Shown piece by piece: positions 1 to 11,945 of a stretch of DNA of 64,000 nucleotides; position 1 is the stretch's first letter, and each line of letters starts with the position of its first letter. Below the pieces are notes generated by a model that ran no database searches, had not been told where the DNA came from, and saw only the letters and a program-made list of their open reading frames with translations. The DNA comes from Phorcus lineatus. Taxonomy: Eukaryota > Mollusca > Gastropoda > Trochida > Trochidae. The stretch is from contig OV121095.1 in the NCBI GenBank assembly GCA_921293015.1, positions 38,475,484 through 38,539,483 of the forward strand, read 5' to 3'. Both the position numbers and the translations under genes were made by a program.

Positions 1-711
1 TGTACATTGCTCATACATATACTCTAAACACGTGTAAATTTTCAGAAAAATTGATAAAAGAAATTGGAGGAATAGGTTTCTCAAAATAGGTACATTATAC
101 ATATGTTTTGGACAAAAACATCAACTGTCATTCTGAATTTAGAAAGTCAAGCCATTTAGGTTAAAGGTCAAATATTCATCAGACGACACTACGACCCCAT
201 TTGGTTTTTCTGTGGGGCTTACCAACTTTGATTTGTAATAATAATCATCATCATGGATATAACTTTTCATAAATTGCACATACGAAAATCAAAATTCACA
301 TCAAGGACACGGTGACCAGGAAATATATGAGGACACAGCCAAAGATTTTTATCATATTTTTTTAGGTGTAGTTCATTTTCTCAATCACTTTCATTGCTAT
401 GGGATCATTTTCGTCTTGGTCTTGAAATATTTTTTTTGCTTCTTTCTTTACCCTGAATCATTTGTACAAATAATTTCCACAATTCAAGATTCGATGTTGT
501 CCTATAATTATTTAAAGTAATTTCATCAATAAAAATGACTTCACAATGTGTTGCAGTGTTGTTTATTCATTTGACAACATGGCCCTGAACCCCTGCTGCA
601 TACAGCTGCCTCGTCCAGCAGCTATATACAAGATAGATATGTAGAATATTGATCCTTAACCAGCAGCTGTTGTAACGTACATGGCTTGGATGAAGATTCT
701 ATTTTAAGTAG

Positions 712-1068
712 TTATCACGTTTACTATATATTCAGATATAGATATTCAATTTATACTGAAAAATATATTTGGGGATAATTTTTAAGTTATTGAATTCCAA
801 AGATTTTAAACAATATTATGTTTATCCATTTACACAATAATTGTTTATTAATCATAAAAAAATCTGATTTCAAAGTTATTTTGTCCAGTTTTATCACATT
901 TACTTTATATTCAGATATAGATATTCAAACTATACTGATAAATGTATTTAGGGATGATTTTGAATTTGTTGAATTCAAAAGATTTATATGTTTTTCCGTT
1001 TACACAATAATTAATCAATATTAAAAAATCCAATTCCTATGTTTTTTTGTCCAGTATAGATTATTTGC
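712..1068. repeat. Two-copy tandem duplication (about 180 bp unit)
   Basis: The stretch containing TTCAGATATAGATATTCAA, then a GGGATRATTTT motif, a TTGAATTC motif and TTTACACAATAATT occurs at about 712-890 and again at about 893-1068. The copies differ by scattered substitutions and small indels, so this is an old duplication. It lies upstream of the first visible UXS1 exon, in an intron or intergenic DNA. Confidence 0.75.
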
Positions 1069-1375
1069 ATTTGATTATGTTGTAAGTTAATGAATTTTGT
1101 AAGTGTCACTCACAATAAATTGATAATGCCAGGATGTTGCTAATAGTTTGTGAGCCATTATATTGTATTAGGTATTTGAAGTATTATTGTTTAAGTAAGA
1201 CAGGTACCACTATTCAGTTGAGTAATCAAATTATCTGTTCAGTTCACTCAGCAATCCAGTTTTCAAATGAATTTTTATAGCTTTATTAGAGCTTTTACAG
1301 TAAAAAAATAATTTTTTGTTTCATGTGACATGATTTGGTGTTGTTTGACAGAGTATTTTCATAACATGTTAATAC

Positions 1376-1645
1376 TTCATGTCCAAAGTCATAACATGTC
1401 AGTTTTTCAGGTTTAAAATTAATAGATTTACAGTTTTTCAGGTCCAAAGTCCTAACATGTCAATTTTTCAGGTTCAAAGTTATTAATTTACAGTTTTTCA
1501 GGTTTAAAATTAATAGATTTACAGTTTTTCAGGTCCAAAGTCCTAACATGTCAATTTTTCAGGTTCAAAGTTATTAATTTACAGTTTTTCAGGTTTAAAG
1601 TTAATAGATTTACAGTTTTTCAGGTCCAAAGTCATAACAGGTCAA
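1376..1645. repeat. Tandem repeat with higher-order structure
   Basis: A monomer of about 30 bp built on CAGTTTTTCAGGT plus a variable AAAGT half is repeated about nine times. Variants alternate so that three monomers form an approximately 91-bp higher-order unit, with two nearly identical units between about 1408 and 1600. It is minisatellite-like and not CRISPR, because there are no unique spacers. Confidence 0.8.
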
Positions 1646-1662
1646 ATCAATCTTACTATGAG

Positions 1663-1880
1663 TTGTTAAAGGGACACACAGTATGTTGTTGGAGTTTGTT
1701 TCTGAAAATTAACATCTCAATGCTTATCAGTGAGCATTATAACAATATAAAGGAAAACAAGGGATTTATGATCGAAAACCATACAGTGTCGAGCGTCAAT
1801 GACTCAAACGAAATTTTGGAAAGTTATTTATAACAGACACAACGTAAAATATAGGTTGGTAGTGCTTAGTAGGTCATTAA
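1663..1880. repeat. Dispersed repeat, related to 26290-26415 (inverted)
   Basis: The segment with ATGATCGAAAACCATACAG and, further on, TTATTTATAACAGACAC matches the reverse complement of about 26290-26415 (GTGATCGAAAACCAGACAG; TTATTTATAGCAGACAC). The left edge begins TTAAAGGGACAC, like the TTAA-element ends elsewhere in the window. Confidence 0.6.
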
Positions 1881-2238
1881 ACTGATATACATGTAAATGA
1901 GACGCAGAATTTCAACTTGCATTTATATAGTCGTTTTTTATTTACAATCGAAAACAAGAAAATGTAAGAATTTTGGCATCTATGGCATAATGATGCAACT
2001 TTAGGATTGGCGATTTGAATTTAATTTGGGTCAAAAAATATTTTGACTCTATTTAAGCAACATACAAAATTTATGAAACATTATCAATGTCACTTAAGTT
2101 TTCAACCATGAAATCAGTGAAGTTATTGTCTAGCCTTGTCAGTTGGTCAGTTGATATTTTCTATTCCTCTAGTCTACTGGGTCACATGGACCGATAGCTT
2201 CCTGCTTTGATTCTGTCAGATTTTTGTCCAGTTACCAT

Positions 2239-2648
2239 TAAGGGTGCGCAGTATTATTGGTATATTGGTATATTGCAATACGGAAACAAAACCGGTACAC
2301 TCTTCTCGAAGTATCCAATATATCGCAGGATATAAAATTAACAATTTCCTTTTAAAATTGAGGAAAAATATAATTAAAAAACGTGATTTTACTGAAAGTT
2401 GAAGTGTAAACTTGCAAGGTGAAAGTACCACAGACATGTTTAAAGTCTGAAACGAGTCATTGAATTATCTCTCTTTACAAAACGAGCCAGTTAAGCATTG
2501 CTCACTGTCCTAATGGATGTTATTTAGTCAAGAGAGCATGGAAAAATTACAATATGAAATGAACAAAAAATTGCAATACATATTGCAATAAGCATCTCTG
2601 TATTGCAATATATTGCGATATGGAAATGAGTGGCAATACCCATCCTTA
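2239..2648. mobile_element. hAT-type non-autonomous DNA transposon (MITE)
   Basis: The 410-bp segment begins TAAGGGTG and ends CATCCTTA and is flanked on both sides by the identical 8-mer GTTACCAT (2231-2238 and 2649-2656). An 8-bp target duplication with short terminal inverted repeats is the hAT signature. The interior is rich in ATTGCAATA-like motifs and has no transposase. It is inserted upstream of the first visible UXS1 exon, presumably in an intron. Confidence 0.85.
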
Positions 2649-2715
2649 GTTACCATGTAGTCCTGTTAATATTTTTAATCTCTCCAGTCCGTCCAGTAAA
2701 AAATGATTCATCATA

Positions 2716-2750
2716 CAGACCCAAGGTCCACCTCCAGAAAGAGGACTACA
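2716..2750 (+). pseudogene. Decayed partial copy of the UXS1 exon at 2835
   Basis: CAGACCCAAGGTCCACCTCC and the following bases (AGAAAGAGGACTAC) closely match the acceptor and start of the exon at 2835 (CAGACCCCGAGGTCCACCCC, then CAACGAGAAGACTAC). One frame reads PKVHLQKEDYKK against [12 protein letters not shown] in the real exon. One base is missing next to the acceptor AG, and the match ends after about 35 bp. I read it as a relic of a local duplication about 115 bp upstream of the functional exon. Confidence 0.6.
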
Positions 2751-2834
2751 AGAAGTTGTATACCTCAGTAAATCTGTCCAGTTATCTTTAATATTCCGTA
2801 ATCTGTCAAGTAAGTTACGACATCTCTCTTGCAG

Positions 2835-2956
2835 ACCCCGAGGTCCACCCCCAACGAGAAGACTACTGGGGTCATGTGAACCCCATCGGGCCAAGAGCGT
2901 GTTACGACGAGGGTAAACGTGTTGCGGAGACTACGTGTTATGCTTACGCTAAGCAG
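2835..2956 (+). CDS. UXS1: UXS1 exon with catalytic Tyr/Lys
   Basis: The acceptor follows ctctcttgcag and the donor is GTGAGA. The exon enters with two bases of a split codon (phase 1) and reads [18 protein letters not shown], then ACYDEGKR, which holds the YxxxK catalytic pair. A vertebrate Met in the following AETMCYAY segment is Thr here (AETTCYAY), a change outside the catalytic residues. Confidence 0.93.
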
Positions 2957-5331
2957 GTGAGAAGATACCAATTTCATTTTCTTTGATTCTATTGGGCAAG
3001 ATTTCGGGTAAACCCTGATCAGAATTATCACTTTTTACCATTAAACAATGGCCCATGATATCAACAAAAACAACGGAATGACATCAGTAACAATGGCTCT
3101 GGATTTTCCGTTCTCGGCAAAATTCCATCCCTTTCATTTATGTTTTTTAGGTTGAAATATAACTTGCAATAATCGAAATCAACATGGTATAAAAGATAAG
3201 GAGAAACCTCAACCATTATGTGTTTTGCACTATTATTAAAATACTTGGGGTTTGACCTTTTGCAAAATTTTGCAACATTTAACTAAATAAATTAGATTAA
3301 TTCTTACATAGTTTATGTGATGTACCAATTGTTTGCAGGAACACCTGGAGGTCAGAGTGGCGAGGATTTTCAACACGTTTGGGCCGCGTATGCACATGAA
3401 CGACGGTCGGGTTGTCAGCAACTTTATACTTCAAGCTCTGCAAAATGAATCTTTGACCGTAAGCTGCTTTAAATAATTACATTGTATTCAATCCCTATTT
3501 TTCAATTTCCTTCAACATCCACAATCCTTTATTTCTAATTCCGTTTCCTTCAGAGTCTCTTTCCACTGTCCTGCTATTTCTTTTTCCTTTAGAATCCCCC
3601 AGGTTCTTACACCTCTCTTTTTGTTTTCATGTTCCTGGATTGTGTTTTAATTTTCCATAAGGCATTTGTTAAATATTAAAATAATTCCATCTCTGCAGTA
3701 ATTCAACATTTTCATGTAAATCAATTTAATCCAAGAGGACTTGATACAATGTATTCTTCAAATAGGACAACTGAAACAGAATGTTTTCCTCTTTAGTTGT
3801 CTCATATAATGATTAATACTTTGCAGGTGTACGGTGACGGGACACAAACACGGTCATTCCAGTACGTGACGGACCTTGTGGACGGACTCCACGCTCTGAT
3901 GAACAGCAACTACTCCCAGCCGGTCAACCTCGGCAACCCCGAGGAACACACCATCATGGACTTTGCCCAAATCATCAAGTCTCTCGTCAGTGAGTACTCA
4001 TTCGAATCTGATATCTTGTGTCCTATATGACATTTCTTTGTTCTTTGTTCACATCCTGGTCATCTTCAGTTTATTAGGCATACCCCCGATCCGAGGACTA
4101 CTTAGGTCATAAGATTTCATTTTAGACGGACACCAGATATCCAACCAGATAACCTATGCCTATCAGACACTCAATCTAAGTCCCTGTATGAATCAGTGGT
4201 ATGATCAAAGGCATGTCCTCAATGGATCATGTCAACCATGAAGCCATATTGGTCAGTTTACTAATTTGATTACTCTGACCATATACCAGATGGTCAGCTC
4301 ATAGTCTCTCTCTTCTTCCTCATGTTGATGAATGTCCATCCAGAAAGTTCTGATTTCTTCATAAACCAGTGTCCATTTTAGAATCTATTATGATCTCTAT
4401 TATTGAAACGTCAATGACCTTATTTTCAGAAAACACTCAAAGTAAGATAGTATCGAAGCCTGCAATGCAAGATGACCCTAAGAGAAGACGTCCAGACATC
4501 ACCTTGGCACGGAAAATCCTCAACTGGCATCCTGTGGTAGGTTCAAATAATTTGTTTGAAGATTACCATGTCAATGTGCTCACTTGGAGATCCACACAAT
4601 GAAAGGATAGACCAAGTTGTATTAAGGGCTTTTTGAATATCTTTTAATATGTTCCATTGGAAGTCATATGAATGGCTGGTTGTATGAAGTCACAGTCCTT
4701 TATTTTACATCTGTGACCAAGTGAAAAAGTCAATTGGCAAACTCCAAGTGTTTTAATAACCTTTATTTTTTTTACCACCTAAACATTTTAGTTAATAATT
4801 ATCAAATTATAACTTAAGTTATTTCTGTTAGTTGAATGTAATAACCCCCTGATCATTGGTATCAAACTTGGAATGTTATTTATCAACATTGGGCATTATT
4901 AAGTAAGCTTATTTTTCCGTCGATCCTATTGGTCGAGAAGCAGTCACGTGTCAGTCGACAGAAAAGCATATTGACTTCACTCCGAGTCCGACCAAAAGTG
5001 ATATTGACTTGAAATAGACATAATGACGTCAAACCGTTGTTACATGACGTCATGCCATTGTTATCGTGATGTCTCGTATCAAGCTCTCTCGTTGAGTTTC
5101 AGATTCATAACAAGACCCATGGCCAGGTAATTGGAGTACAAATTTTCCAGGTTAAGATTCCCAGGGTCATTGTGATCAAGGATGCAAAACCAAAGACGAG
5201 TCTGTTCCTTGTTGTAGGTACCCATGATGACTGGGATCAACAAGACAATAGAGTATTTCCAGAACGAGCTGCGCCGGTCGAGGCACAGTGAACGTAACTT
5301 CCATCCTCCTGAGAGACTCTACACAAACTAG
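2835..5331 (+). CDS. UXS1: UDP-glucuronate decarboxylase, C-terminal five exons (partial)
   Basis: UXS1 converts UDP-glucuronate to UDP-xylose in the Golgi/ER lumen, the donor that starts glycosaminoglycan chains. Five exons join in frame: 2835-2956, 3339-3458, 3827-3989, 4430-4536 and 5218-5331, giving about 208 residues. All introns are GT-AG with consistent phases (incoming 1, then 0, 0, 1, 0). Visible family features are the short-chain dehydrogenase Tyr-x3-Lys pair in [12 protein letters not shown] (exon 1), [20 protein letters not shown] (exon 2), the [10 protein letters not shown] and [10 protein letters not shown] segments (exon 3) and the [11 protein letters not shown] motif (exon 4). 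The protein stops soon after RLYTN, so its tail is shorter than the basic tail I recall for vertebrate UXS1. The NAD-binding N-terminal half and the membrane anchor must lie left of the window. The identification is firm; only the upstream extent is unknown. Confidence 0.95.
3339..3458 (+). CDS. UXS1: UXS1 exon
   Basis: Exactly 40 codons, phase 0 at both ends, with acceptor gtttgcag and donor GTAAGC. It encodes [18 protein letters not shown] followed by [16 protein letters not shown], the conserved sugar-nucleotide-binding region of UXS1. Confidence 0.93.
3827..3989 (+). CDS. UXS1: UXS1 exon
   Basis: Starts at [17 protein letters not shown] after the acceptor tttgcag and ends inside a codon (phase 1) at the donor GTGAGT. 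It contains the [20 protein letters not shown] segment, nearly the same as animal UXS1. Confidence 0.94.
4430..4536 (+). CDS. UXS1: UXS1 exon
   Basis: The acceptor is attttcag and the donor GTAGGT. After a split Lys codon it encodes [20 protein letters not shown]. In frame with the previous and following exons. Confidence 0.9.
4904..5074. repeat. Dispersed repeat with TGACGTCA motifs (copy 1)
   Basis: From AAGCTTATTTTTCCG to TGTTATCGTGATG this segment is about 90% identical to the reverse complement of 18654-18823. It carries CACGTG-like and TGACGTCA (CRE-like) octamers in both copies. It lies in the last UXS1 intron, about 140 bp before the terminal exon. Confidence 0.75.
5218..5331 (+). 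CDS. UXS1: UXS1 terminal coding exon
   Basis: The acceptor is cttgttgtag. The exon encodes [20 protein letters not shown] and a short tail ending RLYTN, with stop TAG at 5329-5331. It corresponds to the C-terminal helix of UXS1, after which vertebrate proteins continue with a longer basic tail. Confidence 0.9.
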   Translation, partial: VPMMTGINKTIEYFQNELRRSRHSERNFHPPERLYTN

Positions 5332-8300
5332 GAAAACCAATATGCCATAAATGTTTTAAATTTAAGTCTTAAAGTTCATATTCTGGACAGTGTTCAAAAT
5401 GAGTTCTTGACCCTACAAGCAAGCAGGGTTCTGTTTTGAAAAATCAACCAGCCCTCTTTCAATTTGATAGGCCCTGCAATATGTAGAAAGTAAATTGATC
5501 TTAATTCAGACAAGCCAGGCGGGCTACCTGACCTATTTTTCAACATCTGAAATTAAACAGCAATTGGTTGGCAGGCAGGTAGCTATTTCAAACACTGATC
5601 CTGGATTTTAAAAGCACTCTTAGTGCTAATGTAGTCATTAGTATCATACAGTACTATTGATCTATGACTATCTTAACACTAAGAGAGCCTCAAAATAAAG
5701 GCCATTTGAAACGTTGGCCTTCAATTATCTGAGCGCTAAGAGATTTGTGCCAATGTGTTAACCCCTTCCCTGCCATATTGTGCCATTCTCTTCACGGTTG
5801 AAGGATTTCAGCAGGAGTAAGGGGAAAAGATAAATGGTAGAAATATGTTTTCAGTTAATTTTGTAAAATGGAAAAAAGCCATAATTGATGTATGGTAATG
5901 TTAACGCATTTTGGTTAAGATGTTCAAGTAATCAAGGACATATTGTACTAATTATCAGATAGTAATCAAGCAGAGAGAGGTAAAAACAGCATCCTCAAGA
6001 CAAAGCTATTTTGTGTTCTCTTTAACAGTATGAAAGTCTCTTGAAATTTATGTGTGGGGGAAAGGGAGAATATTCGATGTCTAGTCTTATTTGTTGTAGT
6101 ATTGATGATTATTATAATGATTCACTTGTTAAACCCTTCGTCCAGTTTAAAAGATGATGTTGATGAAGAATTATTCCATAGAATAATATTCCCAACTTAC
6201 ATTACTGCTAAAAGTTTGAATTAAATTGATATAACCACATTCAAGTCACCAGTATTAATGTAATCAAGACTTAGTAATGTTAGCTTTTCAATATTTGACA
6301 ACATTAAGAAATTGTCTTTTCAGCTATTACTTCTGCTTTGTACCTTAATAAGTCTTTTGAAGATTTGATATGGGAAACAATGATATAATTTTGGGTTCAG
6401 TTTTGTTGGATATAAAAAAATTTAATGTTGTGGAATAATAAAATGTTTCGAAACATATGACTTTTTAACTATGATAAAAACGAAACAATCTCCAAAATAA
6501 CAGAAATGTTGAATTTCATGGGGAAATTAGTTTTCTAACAACAAATCCCTTATTTTTATTCAATTGTTTTATTCAATCATCATTTCTCTTTTGATTGTAA
6601 ATAATTCTTTTTTATTTGTGAATACATCAATGTATTTTCCAATCAACTAATGAATGTACATATATTACATGTCTATCTAACATATTATGTTACATTGCAT
6701 TCCAAATAGAATATGATTGTTAATTTAGTATTTATTTCACACATTTAGTATTTGTTTAGTTAGTTGATTACATAATCAGTGAATTAAGTCATCTGAAAGT
6801 TGCATTTTCCTAAAGATATAGGCTCTGTTGTATTTTGCATACATGTACTGGTAAGTAGATATTCTAGTGATTCAAAGACATCTAGAACAGAGGTTTTGTA
6901 TTTGTGCATAAAGCGTGCACCTTGTATTTTCTAATTATCAGCTTCTTGATACCAAGATTTGTAATAACAACCTATAAGGGAGAGGCTAGAAAAATTAATT
7001 TATCATCTCCTGGGAGATTTAGTCATTGTGAATAATTGTGAAATATGTTTGCTTGATATGATTTATTATTAGGAATTAATGTGTTTAGCCTTGTTGGAAA
7101 GAATTTCAAACAGTTAGTTCTGTGTACATAAAGTGTTTATTTTATGACTTACCAATCCAGGTGTCCAGTGTCATGGTACAGTATAATGAATATCCCTCAA
7201 CTTGTATATGATACAAGGACAAGTACTGAGTCGTGCCTTGTCATACGAATTACATATGTGTGATACATTGAGACAGAGAGTCATATCATGTTTTAGTCAT
7301 ATCAAATAAAATTGTGTTTTTATTTGACAGCTAGGTTTGACATGTATAGGACTTTTGAATCACAAATGGCTAGAAATTGGTTTAGTAGATGTGATCTAGG
7401 ATTGATGAAATGATGCTGGAGATGTATCAAACACAAACACATGGATACGCTTTTGTTCCTCCACTTTCAGCTTTTGAAGTTAATTCATTTAAATAAGGGA
7501 TACATGTAAACTCCAACAAAATAAGGTATAGAGCACCCCAATTTTCAAATTTTAGATTTTCTGTAGTTCCTTAAATGATCCATATTATGCTTTGAATTGG
7601 AAATTGGACTCTTTTAGTGGCATTCTAGAAGTTTTAGTTGTAATGATAACACAAGTTTATGGATATTCAATTTCTCTATTAACAGAAATGTTAATACAGA
7701 AATTGAATATTCATGAAATCGTGTACTTCAATGGAAATTGGGATTGTCTGTAACTTTTTTAGTTGAGTATGTATGACAATGTTCAGTATGGACAACCTTT
7801 GAGTCGAGTCCTGTGTTTGATTCCGAATCCATGGTTAATGGTTACCTTTTTGCATTTTTAGGGTGTCGCTAGAGAGCCATTTAGTATGTTTTAGTTTCCT
7901 GTATAAAATCATCTTTCCAACATAGATACGTAATATGATAAATAGTAATAATGTCAATCCCAAGATAAATCTACAACATGAAATATCAGAAATAATTTTT
8001 GCTTTCACAATAAGTGATTGTGTGTGCACTTAATGGTTTTTTTCCTGTCTAACAAAGTATGTGACATCAAACAATAACAAGGATTCTCAAAGCTAGGAGA
8101 CTTTTTTGACCAGGAAACACCTCTTATGAGAGTAATATAATGTAATGGAAACGTGTGTTTTTTCGATGGGAAAGATTTTTGTAATTTTTCAATATTTTAA
8201 ACACATACTCCATGACTATGTAGAGTTGCATCATAGGAATATTTCTATCAGTCATTCACAGTTTGATCTAGGAACATCCAATCAAAATATCTTCACGAGT

Positions 8301-10591
8301 GAGAGTGTGATTATAAACACACAATAAAATTACACCATGCCTCAAGTAAGTATTGAATCAACAAAGTTTTCCTTTTGGATATTGAGTAACTCTACTGCAA
8401 GTCAAATAAAAACTCAAATTGATTTAATTTTAGCCTCCAATAAAGCTTGGAATTTCATGAAAAGAACAGTAGCACACTTGTATTGACAGAAGGAAATAGG
8501 GTTCACTACTTTGCATAATCACTTGGTCTAAATAAACTTAGGAATTAAGCTGTCTTTATATCCTTGTTCATGATATGATTTGTTAACATGCAGAGTGTGT
8601 TTACTAGTTCGGATCAGTCCAGAGGTGTATTTTTGGTTTTTTGTTTTTTTAATTGAATCTTTATTCAGAAATCCCTGTTACAAGCAGGAAATCATGCCCA
8701 GTGTAGCACAAACCCGATTGTAAGAAGAAATGAGATTTCTGAGTTTTTTTAACAGATACATAAGACGAGGACAGGCCACTGGCTCACATATTCACACTCT
8801 ATACATACAGTTGAAGATACGACTTTATGACAGAAACACACTGAGGAGATTCATGGTTTGAGTTAAAAATAGGTTTTCCTTAGGTGACGGATTTAAAAAA
8901 TTATACATGTAAGAATTGTAATTGTTACTAGTCTACAAGGCCATGTTACATCACCCATCTTTGATAGTCCAGCGCTATCGTCTCTGAGAAGTTGGGTGTG
9001 GTTTGCGGTCCATTTTTTGTGTTTTAGCCCGTTTTCATGACAAGTTTCTGATGGAACTGTAATCCATGATTGTTGAATATTTACCCATGTTCTTATCTAT
9101 GACAGCTTTTCATTATGAATCAATAAATCTATCAACCTCATGAAATAGTTCTTTAACCTTTTGATTAATAAGTGAGTGTTGCAGAAAATTACCATTTTAG
9201 AATATAGTTCAGTAAAGTGACAATAAAATGGTTTAAGTTATGATTATTATCAAAAAAACAGACACTGGCTTGCACATTTCTTTGTAACTTGGACATGGAA
9301 ATTTGACTTCCAAATGTGAAAAAATGGCATTTTGTCGAAAATCACAAAACACATGAAAATGCTTTTTTTTCACATTTTGGGATGAGTATTCAATTAAAGT
9401 GAATTCATCTGAATTATAGTCACTACATTAGATATATTTGCAGGTATCAAAGTTTATGATACAACCCTGCAGATTAATGGTTAATTCAGCGGGGATTTGT
9501 TTAACTTAGCGACATCCAATCTCTATCATGTATTTTGATATTCACTGGGAAAAGGTGGAATATAAGGAATATTCTGTATCAGTTGGTGAGGGTTTTCTTG
9601 CTTCATTGAATGAAAGGGACAAATGGTCTCATTGCTTGCAGATTTTGTTTTACTGGACATTTAAGATTATTTTTATGGTTTGCGATTGACCAATGGTTAG
9701 TTTGAAATTGGAACATAATACATAATTTGGATAGTTTTATATTCTTGTTTACTGTATAATAATCACTGTATATATTGATTGAATATGATGTGTAATTTTA
9801 CTCATATTTATGATTAATTCATGAAATCATTTTGATTTGTTATGTGACCTTTCTGGGTGGATGGAATAAAAAAGAATTTTCATATGGTGGGATATTGACA
9901 GAATTAATGGGATGGTTTAGATTTTTCTCTCGATGGTAATTTTATGATTGGATTTATCTTAATTTGTAAGCAATACTTTTAGATTGATAATATGCAAAAA
10001 TATGTTGTAATGAAAATATAAAACATTAATTTTATGAAAACTTGTCTCAGATGTAAAACATTGAACAAAGCAACAAAATGAATTACCACAGCTGTATGTG
10101 GACATGGTAAAATCGAGACAACTGTTGACATTTGACACTATTACTATAAAGTGTTCATTTGTTCCTCTTTTCTCAAATAAGTCAAAAGTTTGTCACATAT
10201 CGTAAATTTTAACCAAACATATTTGAATGTTTTAAGATAAAAACCGTTTTCTTGTTCTCATATCTCAATTTTGAAAATTTCACAATATTTATTTTGTTGA
10301 AAATTATTTCTTTTTACCAATTATTAATCCATTCATCAAATTGTGAATTGTGTATTTTTTCAGTAACCCATTTAAGCAATTGAAGTTGATAACTGAAATT
10401 GTTAATCAGTGTTAAAGTCCATGAAGGTACGTCATCATATGCCCCTTTATATCAGAATCAGTGGTGGATCAAGGAATATGGAAAGGGGGTTCACCTATTG
10501 AAAAGGGGGAGGTTCATCCTTGATCAACCTTTTTAAGGTTGAAGGGTAAAAAAAACTCAACCGCCCTCTGGAGCGCCTCATTAGAATCCTT

Positions 10592-10593
<2 letters not shown>

Positions 10594-10656
<63 letters not shown>

Positions 10657-10679
10657 CATATATATATATATATATATAT
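10594..10679. repeat. (TA)n microsatellite
   Basis: About 60 bp of uninterrupted TA, a GAC break, then another 22 bp of TA. The open frame across it is a product of the repeat. Confidence 0.95.
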
Positions 10680-11324
10680 GTTGGTTTTTTTTAATTGATT
10701 CATTATTCAGAAGGTAGCACAAGACAAGACTAAAAGTGGGCCACTCAAGTGATTACAACTGACATTCAAAGTCAAACCTGAAGATGCCTTTGTCCAGAAT
10801 AATGTAACTTGAAAACATTTTGATGATTTAGATTACATACATATATTTGAATATCAATAGTCTGTCATATGTACATGAAGTCTTTAACCCCTAGCAAACT
10901 GCAATGCAAGGAAAGAGTAGGGTTTTGACAGATTGACATGTTTGATATTGCCTGCATACTGTTAGTATCTGAATTGTAAAAGGGCGGCCTGCTCTTTCTC
11001 TGTCTGATAAAACAGTGAGCTGATATATGCCTATGATGATGCACCTGAACATGTACCAATTGTTTTCTTGCATAATATGATTGTTTGTGATCTTCCCTCA
11101 TGTTGAGGAACATTTATAACTGATTGAGCATTGATGTTATACTATGACCTAACTTGGTTGTAATATTCTAATGAAAAATAAATCCTATCACTAAGTAGTG
11201 TCTCTGATTTCTCAATACTGCCATGAGACTGACTAGAATACAGGACCATGGTAAAAGTTTGTCTATTTGTTCATGAGAGTAACACAAACATCTACATGCA
11301 GGCAAGTACACACAGCAGGGTTAT

Positions 11325-11650
11325 TTCCGAGATGGTGAGGCGAGGTGATTTGGGGTTTAACACTGCTTTCAAGATTATTTCATTTTTATCACGGCTGCTA
11401 GTATCATTGCAGGGAGAAAGCCTGCAACACCAATGTGGCTATGCATTGCGTTGAAACAAGCAAGGCTCGAACTAGCCAACCATGGGTTGTACTGCGCTGA
11501 AATTCAGTGGAGCATTGCATCAAAGACTTACTGCATGTAGGGGAGTTCTCTACTTCAGAGAAAGTTGCTAAGCCTCTGGCTGGATTCGAACCACGGACCT
11601 CTTGATACGAGCCGTGCACATTAACCAATGTGCCATCCCACTTATAATTC
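11325..11650 (-). mobile_element. tRNA-derived SINE (copy 1)
   Basis: Read on the minus strand it starts near 11650 with a tRNA-like head: an A-box-like TGGCACATTGG and a perfect B box GGTTCGAATCC (complement of 11582-11592). A body follows that is shared with 39705-40002, and it ends in a GTTAAACCCCAAATCACC-type tail. These are internal RNA polymerase III promoter elements. Insertion-site duplications were not identified. Confidence 0.75.
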
Positions 11651-11689
11651 AAAATAACAAAGGCATATAAATGACATAGACACTCACTT

Positions 11690-11945
11690 TAGCTATCTAT
11701 CGATGAAGTTATGTACGTACTATTCTTCACCTCTTATCTACAATGAACAAATTAAAAAGGGCCTAAGTCGGCTTGGAGATAGAAAAGGTCTATGGTCAGC
11801 TGTGCACAAAATGCAATAAATAAAGACAGTTGAAAATGGCCAAAATAGTAATGTGTGCAGTTTTAAATTTATCTAAACTCAAAACAAAACAAATGATGAA
11901 TATGGTTTATTAAAACAACCTTGTAACTTAACCGATTTCATTAAC
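11690..11945. repeat. Dispersed repeat family D (copy 1 of 3)
   Basis: Shares ordered blocks with 15985-16335 and 25780-26080: TCAGCTGTGCACAAAA-type, then GACAGTT, TAATGTGTGCAG, and a run ending TTTATTAAAA. Divergence between copies is substantial. Class unknown. Confidence 0.6.

Noticed and set aside
1376..1645. CRISPR-like array
   Set aside because: Units are contiguous variants without unique spacers, in a eukaryotic intron or intergenic setting.
10495..10722. Open frame rich in Tyr/Ile
   Set aside because: Translation of a (TA)n microsatellite.
11404..11652. Open frame and B box taken as a tRNA gene or coding region
   Set aside because: The tRNA-like head belongs to a SINE with two further copies; no intact cloverleaf can be drawn.
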